Source: Diprion similis (taxonomy: Eukaryota; Arthropoda; Insecta; Hymenoptera; Diprionidae). Taken from it: a DNA stretch of 64,000 bases. The notes under the pieces were generated by a model. It did not search any database. It was not told the origin of the DNA and saw nothing but the letters and a program-made list of their open reading frames with translations. The stretch is from the NCBI RefSeq assembly GCF_021155765.1, contig NC_060106.1, positions 1,557,501 to 1,621,500 on the forward strand, written 5' to 3'. Made by a program: the position numbers and the translations under genes. Positions 44,927 to 56,925 of this stretch are shown piece by piece; positions within the stretch are counted from its first letter, which is position 1; every line of letters begins with the position of its first letter.

Positions 44927-45603
44927 GGATGTATGGCCTATATAGTCCCAACCAAAAAGAGTTTTGGTAAGAATTTCAAGTACTTCCTGTTGAGGCAAAA
45001 ATTTGAAAAAAATCAACCATATTGATGATGATAATAATATTTATTTCCAATAACAACGATGCTGAAAAACTGTTAAAAAATTGTTCAAACAATAAATTGT
45101 TGCTGAAATTTCTAGTAAACATGTTTTTCGATCATACACAACAAATCCCTCGATTTTTCTGAATGCAGGTGAATTTTTCAAGAATTTTTTTATGTTTTTT
45201 TTTAATTTGTTTTTCAGAATTTTCAAAAGCTGTATTTATAAAAGTATTTGTTTAACGATCCGGATATTTCGTAGGTGTAATATATAACCTTTGTTCAAAA
45301 ACATATTCAAAGTTCACTACTTTTCGAAATTAAAGATTCTCAAAAGACAGAAGTTAAAAAAACATAAGGAAATTCTTGAATATATGATTGAAATATGATC
45401 GAAAATTATTTTTACTAGAAATTTCAGCAACAATTTATTGTTTGAACAATTTTTTAACAGTTTTTCAGCATCGTTGTTATTGGAAATAAATATTATTATC
45501 ATCTTCAATATGGTTGATTTTTTTCAAATTTTTGCCTCAACAGGAAGTACTTGAAATTCTCACCAAAACTCTTTTTGGTTGGGACTATATAGGCCATACA
45601 TCC
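44927..45603. mobile_element. Foldback transposon with about 209-bp inverted repeats and TTAA flanks
   Basis: Left end GGATGTATGGCCTATATAGT and right end ACTATATAGGCCATACATCC are perfect inverses; the arms stay nearly identical for about 209 bp (44927-45135 against 45395-45603). TTAA flanks both sides (44923-44926, 45604-45607), giving either a TTAA target duplication or part of the palindrome. The arms are so similar that the insertion should be young. Non-coding. Confidence 0.88.
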
Positions 45604-46799
45604 TTAATGCCAAAAAAATCGTGACTGTCTTTCTCAATTCCCACTATTAGAATGTATCGATAACATGTTTTTCCGTCAACAAAGGGTCGTTCTTAGCGAA
45701 ATACAATTTTCGAGAATGAACACGTAGACGTAACGGTGAAATTTGGTAACTTCTAGAAATCTTTCTTACAGGTTGTTGTGCATCGTTTTGAAACGAGCAA
45801 TTTTAATCAAATACTTCTTCTCTTAAAGTTATTTTAACTTTTTATCATTTATCATTGTTGTAATCGATATTAGATGTTAAAAAAATTCACAGCGTTGTCT
45901 ATACCTGTAGGAATGTCTCTGAATTCTTAAGGTAGTTGATTAGCGACGTTAACGCTTTCCGACGGATAATCGTGAGGACTGTATTCCTCAAATAATCAGA
46001 AAATAAATTTTACACCGTCGCGTGATTTCTTGTGTTGTAGTCTGCTTGAACCGTCGGTGTTTACCTCGCTAAAACCTTTATTTTTCTGGTATCCAAATGT
46101 CGGATCAGTTACGATTTAAGGGAGGATTCGCAAAGAGAAAAAAAATGAAGTGTTTTAGTTATACCGTATCTAAACAGCAGAAAACAAATAATTAGAATAC
46201 AGTGCGTAATGTCCATACTTCGAACGTCGCCACATGTGGCAACTTAACGAAAATTATAAACTGACTTTTTTTTTAGATTACACTTTTAATTATTAAGTGA
46301 CGGATAAAATTCATGGTAATTTGATATATTATTCCTAAATATCCATTTTACCCTATTCAGTATTTTGTTCCCGTCCTAAACATCGTATTCTAAAACAACT
46401 AACTTCAAACTATCAGTTTTTATCACAGTCCCTATCTACACAATATAAAATAGCTCGACTTTCAAATCAAAAAACTCAGTAACCAAATGGTAAATCATTT
46501 TCAAACTTTACAGGATTGTTGAGTATTACTCAAAAAATTATATCATTAAAACTCATGTACATTAAACATTTCCGAAATTACTGCCCAACTACCTTAAATC
46601 GTCCTTTTAGCCCTATGTTTATTGAAATTAATTATCCAACTGAAGCAAGCACAAGGCTATCTGATATGCCACGTGACAGACGTGGTGGGGGCAACTTACG
46701 CTATTCTAGCTTCACGTAGCTTATCTGCAAAAAGGTATATTTGAGTTATTAATGGTCGTAAAACAAAAAGTTTTCAATCAAATCTGATTGTGTCACATA

Positions 46800-46895
46800 T
46801 CCCGTACTCAGTAGGGCATACACTTACCGACTGAGTAGCTGAGGATCAAATACCTACCACACTAAACCACCGCTCCGGACGTGTCAGAGCCAGTC
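46800..46895 (-). repeat. Doubtful tRNA-like SINE head
   Basis: The minus strand contains GGTGGTTTAGTGTGGTAGG, which resembles box A, but box B is poor (TATTTGATCC). Possible decayed SINE. Confidence 0.25.
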
Positions 46896-49800
46896 TATTC
46901 CTTCGGCGTGATAATACGCGTAAAGTCTTTCTAACTCTATTTCTATTCTAGGTATTTATCTGAATCTTCTCTTCACGAATTATAATACATAACTAATACT
47001 GTCTATAAAAGATTGTTTTTTCCTCAGCAATCTCAATTTCAGTGAAAATTCAATTTCAAAAATTGCTAAACGTTTGTAATCATTTCTTTTGTAACTGGTC
47101 TGATAATATTAGGTGTTTACTTCTATTCTTGCCAACAAGGATAACGTGATCAATGAACGCTAGTTTCAAATTTGGTTGTTTAAATGTCCTTCAAATATTA
47201 TGTGATTTTGAAAGAGAGCTGAACATCGTAATGAAAATGAAGGGCTGAACAATATGTATTCTTTTTGGATCTGTCGTAAGTTTTTGAAAAATAACAGACT
47301 CAAATACTAGGGTGACATTGAAAAACCACTAATACAATATCATCCTGTTGGAGTTGTTGCATCCTATTGAACGCCTTGGACCGAGTCTGAATTTCAAATG
47401 GAATACTCACACCTGTGTTGGAAATCTTGGTTCTTAAGAGAAAAAGTCTTAGAATTAGCAAAAAGAGTTACATAATTTCACTAAGAAAATTTCGGATCAT
47501 CATATATATACTCTTAATATCACTAACATTAATTTGAAAGTCTGCCCAGGGCTGCAGTAAAGGCACAAAAAGGTAAAAGCCAAATCAGCTGGAAAATATG
47601 TTTAATGAGATTGACATTTGGTTTAATGGTAGGGAATGATGTTTTACGTTTAACATTAACAATGGCAGACGCTTTGGTTGGTGTGGTAAACAGCAATTAA
47701 GAGCACGTAAATGTGTCGTATTAATACGGCAGGAATATGCTGAACGCCTCCTCACATCTATGACCACCTGTTGACCAAATCATGTCTGAACTCTCCTGTT
47801 ACGTTACAGGATAATTTTTAAAGACCTCCTAGTTTGACAGCTCTCTCGCAAACAAAAATTTTTCCAGTTTGCCAATTTTGTTCAGTTTACTCAGATCCAT
47901 TGTCGAACAGTTTTTAACTTCTTGACTTTATTCTTCATTGAAAATTCAAAGGTTTGAATTTTTTTATCTCTTCGTTGAGCTGAGACTTTTGATGAACAGT
48001 TTTATTTTCAATTTTTGGATATTTTCTAAAAATACGTCCATTCGCTCTTGTAGTTCTACTAGTTGCGAAGTTCTTTTCGAACTTCGAAGACTGATGTTTT
48101 GACTTAAATTTTCAACTTTTATAGTCGGTTTTCTCTGACCGTGCCAATCTTTTGACTGTAGAAAGTTCTAGAAGTTTCATAAGTTATTGAAACTCATGCA
48201 GCGTTGAAATGGATACTTGTCAGTCGATCCTGAAAACTGTTTGTCTTCTTTCATGAATTCTGCGAATTCGTTCGTCATCGAAGCAGGTGCGAATCCAGAA
48301 TCTTCCAGAATTCAACGATTGCCGATCTACGTGGGCCTTTCGACGTTGTGTTGCAACATGTCTAATGATACCGAGAACTGTTTGTCTTCCTAAAATCTGA
48401 GAATTCGTCTTTGCAAGCCTCCTAACGTCTCATTTCCCTCGCTGGTCATCAGAGTGAACGAAGAATCTTTTCGATGCTGACTCATAGTGGAAGTACCTTC
48501 TAAAATCTGACTCTTACCGAATTTTGCAAAGGTTCGCGCCTGTGCCTCGATACACGTCGACATTGTGGTAAAGGTAGAGCCCGCAATTTTTTGCCGATGG
48601 AAGTAAAAAGGAGCGCGAATTTTATCCGATGGTTATAAAAACGATGGTAACGTATACTACTGTGGTAAAGGTAGAGCGTGGGACTTTTCACCGATAAAGA
48701 TAGACACCGTTCAAATATTACGTAACGCTGTTTCTGGCTATTTTCGACTCCTCCTTCCCTAAGTAACGCTCGGTAATGTTCGTGAAGCCTCTCCCCCCCC
48801 CCCCCCCCCCTGCGTTACATAACATTGGGAAAAAAAGGATTTTTCGAAAATTATGTTGAAAATAACTTTTATCCATTTTTTACAATACAAAAGACGGTAC
48901 GAATATAAAAACATTATTTTCCATGCTTCATATAAACTTCGTAATTGCCACCTTTTTTTGTACTAAACTTAACTTCCTTGTACTATTATGATTTTTATTA
49001 TTTTCATTTGGTACGTTTTCGTTGTTGGTACGTTGTTTGGACAAATCGTCCTTGAAACTTTAATATAACGAAACGCTCGGCTCGAATCCTCCTTCCTAGA
49101 GCGACATGTAATATTTGCATGGCGTCGTAAAAAGTAACCAGAATATGGATAATTTTATCAGATAATTACAAAAAAGGTGATTACGTGGAGCACAATGCGG
49201 AAGATTTCTTGCCGATGATCGATAAAGTCAGTCTCAGTGGGTATAAACCCCACTTCTGAACGTTCTAGAAAAAGGTGTGTGTCCGAGCTTTGTACCGGTA
49301 ACGTACGTATTTGTCTCCATAACTTTCCTTGCTCCTCCACTCTCTCGTTTGCCAGGTTTTCTTTCGGCAAGAAGGGCTCTTCGAATCACTTAATAAGGAT
49401 TTTCAGTTTGTTCTTTTCCCCTTCCGTAAAGGGGACTGTCGTATATATCTTGAACCCATCCTCTTCAATATAGTGGAACAGCTGATAGACATAAGATAGC
49501 CACGGTTTTTTTTTGTGCTTCGGAGACAATCAAAGAATTTTCGAATTTGGCTCGCCATGTTCGCTAGTTCTCTGCCACATTTTCTGCCATCAGCATCCGT
49601 GATATTCATCTGTATTCGTTTACTATTGCGCTTGCCCACTTCGATCGATCTCTAGCTGCAAGTTAGATTCGAGATTTCACCCATAGACTTTACTTTGCTG
49701 CGACGGAATTTGTATTTGCGGTATCTGCTTTATATCATTTTAATTTTTTGCACCGAAACGTCTTTCACTATGGACTGCGTTATGTAATGTTACATAAGAT

Positions 49801-50422
49801 GAATTATGGAATACATGTGCATGAGGTTGTGTCTCGAACGGTACTGCCGAAACCCGTCTATTGACAGTACGTACATGTCTCTTTACAGTTACTAATAAAT
49901 AAATATTCCTCAAAGTAATCGCAATTATGTTTTTTTTTGTTCTCATGTTGCCCACTATCCGAGTTCCTTAGGAACCAGTTCAATATGGATTAAAACTGGA
50001 AATTCGATAATATAAGCTGGAATATCACGTTTTTTCAGAGCTGTTTCAATGCGGTCAAAAGAGGAATTGCGAAATACCCATAAAATATTGGTAAATATCA
50101 GATTGTGATTTTTTTTACAATGACGTGCCTTTCGGAAAAATTTGATGAAATTACAGAAAATTACTCAAAAACAGTCGTTTCAACTGTGAAAAAAACAAGA
50201 CGGTCTAGAGTTACGACGGTCTAGAGCGGGAAATTTTTTTACGCTGTAGCCATTTTTGACGAATCCAATACGAAAAACGCGGAAGGTGACTGTAACAGTC
50301 CAAAGGTTGGAATAAGTTCGGCCTTCGTATGACAAGGACCTCGGTTTTGACGCCACGGAAATCGTACTCTTGCCCAGGGGTGGAATGTCTATGGAGCGGG
50401 TGGTCCTACGAAAGCAGGACCG

Positions 50423-50720
50423 ATGCTTATTGGCAGCGACTAATTAGCGAATAATTCACTCTTCGACAAAATTTCGAATTTCGGATCGTCGCGTCACGTG
50501 AACAGTTTGATTTTCCGACGTCAGCGGTGAAATGTCCGGGGGGGGGGGGGGGGGGGGAGGTCGGGAGAGTGAGGCCAACGACTATTGGCAGCAACTGATT
50601 AGCGATCAATTCACGCGTCGCTAAAATTTGTCATTTTGAATTTCGGGTTAATATATCTTGGGTGAAGGTGGTTTTACGAGGACGAAACTAATGTCAATTG
50701 ACAACGATTAATTAACGAAT
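50423..50720 (+). repeat. Three diverged direct repeats
   Basis: Copies share ATTGGCAGCRACTRATTAGC, then AATTCAC and CGAAATTT-like blocks, at about 50426, 50582 and (weakly) 50690. Spacing is uneven (about 157 and 108 bp), and a 20-G run lies between the first two. Confidence 0.5.
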
Positions 50721-51125
50721 AAATCTCGCGTTGGCATTTTTTGAGTTCAGCATCATTTGCATTATTTTCACCATGTGACGATGATAGCTCAATAGTAAAC
50801 TGGGCCTGCCTCGTTTTTTCCGAAAACGGCTGAAGCGGAAAACATTTTTTCCCTCAATTAAAAGGCGTTGAATTAGCAACTAATTATTTAATTTATATTT
50901 ACTTATTATGCAATATTGGCATAGCCAGCTTAATGGAGGTCTAATAATCTGAATAATACCCTTGACATGTGTACAGATGTCTGTTGGATCTATAATTTTT
51001 CCATAATTTTATGTTCTGAAATGCGGGAAGTTGGTCCGAAAAAACTAAAAATCACGTTTTTCTGCAGTAATTCGAAGCAAAATAAAGTTAGAAAGCTAAA
51101 ATTTGGTATGAATCAATGAATGGAG

Positions 51126-51500
51126 TCGACACCGTTTCTACAGAATCGTTTCTACAGAGTTCATTTCTACAGAAGATATTTTCTACAAAGTTCGATTCTA
51201 CAGAATTATTTGGGGCAGGATCGTTTCTACAGAAACCGTTTCTACAGATATCATTTCTGCCGAGTTCGTTTCTACAGAGTTCGTTTCTACAAGAGATATT
51301 TGCTACAAAGTTCGTTTCTACAGAGTCCGCTTGTACAGAATTGTGGGGGCAGGATCGTTTCTACCGAGATGTTTTTCCCAATAGTTCGTTTCTACAGAGT
51401 TCGTTTGTACAGAATTGCGACCTGCAGTCCGTTTCTACAGAATCATGGGGGCAGGATCGTTTCTACAGAATTCGTTTTCAGTTTCGTTTCTACAAGTGGC
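51126..51500 (+). repeat. TTCGTTTCTACAGA minisatellite, forward arm
   Basis: About twenty imperfect units of 14-15 bp, GTTCGTTTCTACAGA or relatives, some separated by longer spacers. The repeats keep two frames open for about 130 codons each (FLQSS.. and RFYRV..), which follows from unit length; I do not read them as proteins. Confidence 0.88.
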
Positions 51501-51589
51501 GGTCAAATAATTTAAATTAAATTAAATTAAACTAAATTAAATCGAAATGTACGAAATTTACAATTAAATGTATGAGAAACGAACAGCTA

Positions 51590-51755
51590 CGACCGAATTC
51601 TGTAGAATCGAACTTCCAAATCTAAATTCTGTAGAAACGAACTGCATGTCGCAATTCTGTAGAAAAGTTTTCTGTAGAAACGAGCTTTTCTCCTTTATTC
51701 TGTAGAATCGAATTTTCTAGATAATATCTTGTGTAGAAACGAACTCTGTCACGTT
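51590..51755 (-). repeat. TTCTGTAGAAACGAA minisatellite, reverse arm
   Basis: Six or seven units of the same motif in the opposite orientation (ATTCTGTAGAAACGAAC), separated from the forward arm by an A/T-rich 90-bp spacer. The two arms could pair as a cruciform or RNA hairpin. Confidence 0.8.
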
Positions 51756-51894
51756 TATATTATATTATACTTTGAATGTGTCTATGAAAATGTTGATATA
51801 TACATAAGCGAAAAGTTACCAAGCCTTTGGCCCTGAACATTGTTAAGAAAACTAAGTGTACATAGGTATAATGTTTTTTTTTTGCTTTTTACAG

Positions 51895-52029
51895 CGTTGC
51901 TAGGTGTCATATCCGTATGCACAGCAGTCGGCGCCTGGCATTGGCTTACAGATCCTAATACGTCAGCAGTTTCCTTCACACAGAGTCTATGCAATCATCC
52001 ATTTTTCACTGTGGCTAGCATAGTGCTAG
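51895..52029 (+). CDS. CNEP1R1: CNEP1R1 (TMEM188), exon 3
   Basis: 135 bases, acceptor TTTACAG|CG and donor CTAG|GTAAGT, phase 1 on both sides. It encodes [20 protein letters not shown], then [20 protein letters not shown] and ASIVLG: the first transmembrane helix, the luminal loop with the conserved GAW.WL.DP, and the beginning of the second helix. This is the most diagnostic part of the family. Confidence 0.97.
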
Positions 52030-54478
52030 GTAAGTACGTTTTAGACCATATTCTCGTTTTCAGAACACATATTGTTCATTCTACACTGAGTGAATCAAAC
52101 GGACACATAACACCCGAATTTTAGACATAAATCATATCAATTGAAATTACTAATTGCGTTACGGAATACACTCATTCGTCTACGTTGCATATTTCATTTA
52201 TTTAAATAGTATACGAAGAGCTCAGGGAATCAAACTTATTTACTAGAGAAGCAGGTTAATTCTGAATTTTAAAAATGATGGTGCAATATACTTGAAAAGA
52301 TAATTATCCCAGGTATATGAAAAACCACGATGGAATTAAGAATGTTTTACATAAACGCTGCCACACATTTTTCATATTTTATCGAAAATGTTATTTCATT
52401 ACGTTGATTAGGGGTTACCCGACTGTATCGAACGGTGAAACAGGATAATTTTGAGAAATTAATTCCGGAAAAACTACTCATGCAATATTAATAGTTTTTT
52501 GATATCAACTCATGTACACATCGAGAAGTGCCATCAAAAATTCTATTATTGTATTCCAGTGATTAAATATTTGGCAGCCGCAGCCATCCACAACAAAATA
52601 TAAATCACCTGAGTGAATTTTGTTTTTATTTGAGATTCGCAACACTTATTCAAATATTCGTAAATTCAAATGTTTGATAATGCCACAGTATCCAAGAGAC
52701 AAAATTGCGAGTGACATTGTGTGAACTTGAACATTTTAAAATGGTAAAAATTAAAATGATAAATTTCTCTAAGAATAATTTTTCTTAATGAAGGCCACCT
52801 TGTATGTGTTTCATAGTAAATCAGCCGTGTGGTTCAAATACGAAATTTGCCGGTTTCAAACCTTCGGTTGGTTTCAAATTGAATTCGGCATTCTACTCAC
52901 TCTTATATCATACATGTAGGTACCAAAAGACTTAGTCAAATGTTCTCTTCCGTGCTTTTTTCTTACTTTTTAAAAACAAATTACTCGAAGAATAAAGGCT
53001 TCTCCAGATTAATTTTTTATTTGCAAACTTTGCTATGACAATGTTAGAACAAGACTGGCAAAACGAAATTATTAGATCGAGAGTATGTGGTGAAGCGAGC
53101 TTCTGCATGCTACTCGAGTTGACTTTACAATTTGTTCTAACAATAAATATAACTGTTGTGAGGTGACTCCCACACTCAGAAAAGAATTGTTTGGATTTAC
53201 TTCTTTCCAGGTGGCGAAAAAAATATTTCACTCGACATAACTAAACATTTGCTGCCGCAAAATTGCATTTTGTTGACTGGAGAACATTTTTTTATCTTTA
53301 TTTCTTGTATTTATACGGGCGTACACTTTTTGAACAAAACTTACAAAAGATTAAGATACCAAAATAGAGAAATAATAGAATAATAGGATTACAGATAATC
53401 AAAACAGGCATCCATAGTAATTTTCTCAAAGCGGGAGATAGACATCTTCTCAGGATCAATCTACTGTAACGATTTTGATACAACAATTTCATTTGTTGAG
53501 TGACTATTCATTTGTTTTTTTATATGTCAAAGATAACACCTGTGACTCATTGCGTCGATTATTTGTTAAATGTACGCTATACAGTATGACAACTTAGACA
53601 CATACCTATATATTGAGAACAGTGGTACCACGTGGCAGATTAAAGGCAAAAACTCCGATTAGCTAGTGAGATTATTACATATTCGTCCGTCACGCATTTA
53701 TTCATTTAAATTGCGCCGATCAGCCAAACATAATTAATATTAAGTAACATGTTTTGTGTTTTGCATTTAATTTTAATAATTTTAAATTCTGTTTTATAAA
53801 TGACGTTAAATTACATGAGAGAGCGAAGTTAGGTTGGACACGATTTTTCAAGATGAGAATAATGAAATACTATGGAAAATGGATTTTATATATACTAACG
53901 TTAACTGAGATTGCGTTGAACAACAACGGTTCGTTGCACGATACACTTACGATCGTGTGCTTATATGAAGTTTGTCGAGAAAAACGAGGTCCTCACGTTA
54001 CGATAATCCTCGATGATGTTATATGTATAGGTATGTCCTCCCACAGGGTTCGATGGTTGATAATTCTGTAAAAGAATATTTTATATATACATGAAGGAGG
54101 TGTCAACATTTATATTTTGTATCGGCGATTACATCTGTAACGGAAAACTAAATTAGGTAACTTTATGCCAGCAATTATTTTTTTCATAACATGGGACGAC
54201 ACGGCAGAAATCAATTTACACTTTAGGAAGGTTCAGTTCGACCCGTTTTACAGAGTCAACTAAATTTACAAATAGAGTTTACAATAAATACTATATTCGT
54301 TTATAATCGCACACGCTCAACTATTCTCGCTCGTTATTTCGAACTTACTGTCTGATCCTGCTTCGCTCGCGTTAATCTTTTCATTTTCTCTTTTCGGACT
54401 TCGCTCTGGTCAAACTTACGGACATCTACATACACACCCACACATATATACACACACTTACACACATATTCCGATTTA

Positions 54479-55264
54479 TATATGGGGCATTCCACGTCAA
54501 TTCAACAAGGGTCTGACCCTCACCCTCTCGAATCGGAGTCTTAATGACCGGAGGTGTTTCGTTAGCCTAAAATAACATCTCCAAATTTTTCTCAGATTTC
54601 TACCAAGCCCCCTGACCCCTTAAGATGATACTTTGGACAACGGTCAATCGGACATTTTTTAAAATTATGAAAGAAATTACATAAATTCTGTAGGCAAAAA
54701 GAAAAATATACCAACCAAAATCGAAGTGGGCAGGCAAAACGGTAATTTTTTATCCATTTTTTTACTGAATAATTTTTATTTTTTTTTCAGTAATTTCGAT
54801 TTTTTTCGCATTTTTCAGGATTCAATATATTTTCCTGTATAATGTATTTAATCAATAAAATATATATTATAATATATTGAATGAAAAATTATTGTATAAT
54901 GTATATAATCAATAAAATATATTGAATCCTGAAAAATGCAAAAAAATCGAATTACTGAAAAAAAAAAAAAAATTATTCAGTAAAAAAATTGATAAAAAAT
55001 TACCGTTTTGCCTGCCCACTTCGATTTTGGTTGGGATATTTTTCTTTTTGCCTACAGAATTTATGTCATTTCTTTCATAATTTTCAAAAATGTCCGATTG
55101 ACCGTTTTCCAAAATATCATCTTAAGCGGTCGGGCTTGGTAAAAATCTGAGAAAAATTTGGAGATGTTATTTTAGGCTAACGTAACACCTCCGGTCATTA
55201 AGACTCCGATTCGAGAGGGTGAGGGTCAGACCCTTGTTGAATTGACGTGGAATGCCCCATATAC
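54479..55264. mobile_element. Foldback element with arms of about 390 bp
   Basis: The left TATATGGGGCATTCCACGTC and right GACGTGGAATGCCCCATATA are inverse, and homology continues through TTCAACAAGGGTCTGACCCT and ATCGAAGTGGGCAGGCAAAA to a centre near 54870. A few differences (for example CTTAAGATGATAC versus GATATCATCTTAAG) separate the arms. Ends lie in TATA, so a TA or TATA target duplication is possible. Non-coding. Confidence 0.88.
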
Positions 55265-56311
55265 ATATCGCGACATCGCGCAGTATCATTAACATTTCGT
55301 TGAATTATACTTCAGATTGATATTGGACTTTTGTCACATCGACGATGACGTTATATTTAGTACAATTGTTAAAACTTTAGAAGAGGAAATTGAAGTAAAA
55401 TTCTACAAGGAATATTTCTTATTATTGTGACTGATCGTGCAAGCGCCTTCTCGCAGAGTGTCTAATCAAAACCAGTTACTTCTCCCAGCTGGCTGGTTTA
55501 CCTCTTCACCTCATGCAACATCTAATTTGACGCTGTAATACTCGTATTTGAATCTCACACTATGTGCTATTCTTATTAGCTAAAGTGCTTAATCGCGCCG
55601 AGATGGATTTAGCCACGTAGGTATTTGAGAGGACTGGCGCCTTGAGAACGATGTCGTTTCTCTTAGCTGATGCGTGTGAGACGTGGGAATAATACACCGT
55701 GAGGATAGAAGGATAATCGATTAAATTGTTGAAAACTTTGAATACGAACAGTAGTTCTTAGTAGTCTCTATAGAAGAACAAGATGTGGATATATAAATGG
55801 TTGCTTATCTCAGAGTAGTATCGAAATAGTATTTGTGTATCTAGGGCGGAAAGTGAGCGATTGACGCGAGTGCGAGATTTCAGCTGAGCCGAGGTGTGCA
55901 AAGGGTCGCCGAAGCTGAGCTGAAACTCGCACGAGCGTACATCGTTTTCCGCCCATGGTGCACACGATACTTTTTGAGTAATTACAAGATTAAGGCTAAT
56001 TACAAGATACACGACGATTCCGCGGTGACCGCGCGGTGCACCACTCCATTTTGCGCCCGCTTACGATACGTTACTTGCGCCCACCAGCATTTTGCGCCCG
56101 CTCATTTGTCACCGGGCGAGAAAAAGCCACTTTGCGCGCACTCTACATGCACGAAAAAAGATACTTTCGGTGCTGGTTGGACAAAAAGTTCCATGGGATG
56201 ATTAGTTTTATATAAAGCATGTCTGAGAAGCCTGTGCTGCACCACCTCCAGACGGTAGACATTGTCTTTGCGAAGGGGGTGCCAGATGGGACAAACTAGC
56301 GAGCAGTATAA

Positions 56312-56742
56312 GGGGCCATTCATTAATTACGTAAGGGTCCAGAGAGGGAGGGGGGGGTTTAAAAAATCTCTACATGACCTTATCTCGGGGGGAGGGGAGG
56401 GGGGGTTTGAAAAATCTCTACGTGACCTTATCTCGGGGGGAGGGGAGGGGGGGGGGGGGGTAAAAGCCATTCTTACGAAATATTTTATTACTCTTCCAAA
56501 TACTAAATAATTATTCAGAATAAAAATAAAAATCTTTGATTTATATCAAATAATGACGTGTTTTAGTGTAACTGAACCTTTTCTAACCACATTCAACTAT
56601 TTAACGCTTCTTAGGAAAATTCCAGGTAAAATCTTACGTAAGAAAGGGGAGGAGGGGTCCGAGAAATCTTACGTGTCCTTACATGGGGGCAGGGGGGTCA
56701 AAAACGGCCAAAATCGTCCTTGCGTAATTAATGAATGGCCCC
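56312..56742. mobile_element. PIF/Harbinger-like MITE with TAA target duplication
   Basis: Terminal inverted repeats GGGGCCATTCATTAATTACG (left) and its inverse (right, CGTAATTAATGAATGGCCCC) are flanked by TAA at 56309-56311 and 56743-56745. A 3-bp TWA duplication is typical of PIF/Harbinger elements. Removing the element and one TAA gives a continuous LINE RT frame across the site. Internally it has duplicated AAAATCTCTAC.TGACCTTAT blocks and G runs. Confidence 0.85.
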
Positions 56743-56925
56743 TAACATCCTTAGGGTAGATAGGGACTTGAAATCCTCAGAGGAACGCATAACGAACCCA
56801 AGGACTCTGGAGCTCGTGTTGATAACGTAATTGATGCGTTTACTAAAATTTAACTTTGAATCAAACAAGACACCTAGGTCCTTGACACAGCCCAATTCTT
56901 GCAAGCGTACATCCCTTAACCTCTG

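Larger units (their letters stand above)
43183..51894 (+). other. CNEP1R1 intron 2 (8.7 kb)
   Basis: GT..AG intron, phase 1. It contains a 677-bp foldback (44927-45603), a doubtful tRNA-like head (46800-46895), an 18-C run (48793-48810), a 20-G run (50538-50557), old direct repeats (50423-50720) and a mirrored TTCTACAGAA minisatellite (51126-51755). No gene recognised inside. Confidence 0.85.

Noticed and set aside
51116..51520. Two overlapping plus-strand proteins of about 130 codons
   Set aside because: They are translations of a 14-15 bp minisatellite in two frames inside an intron.
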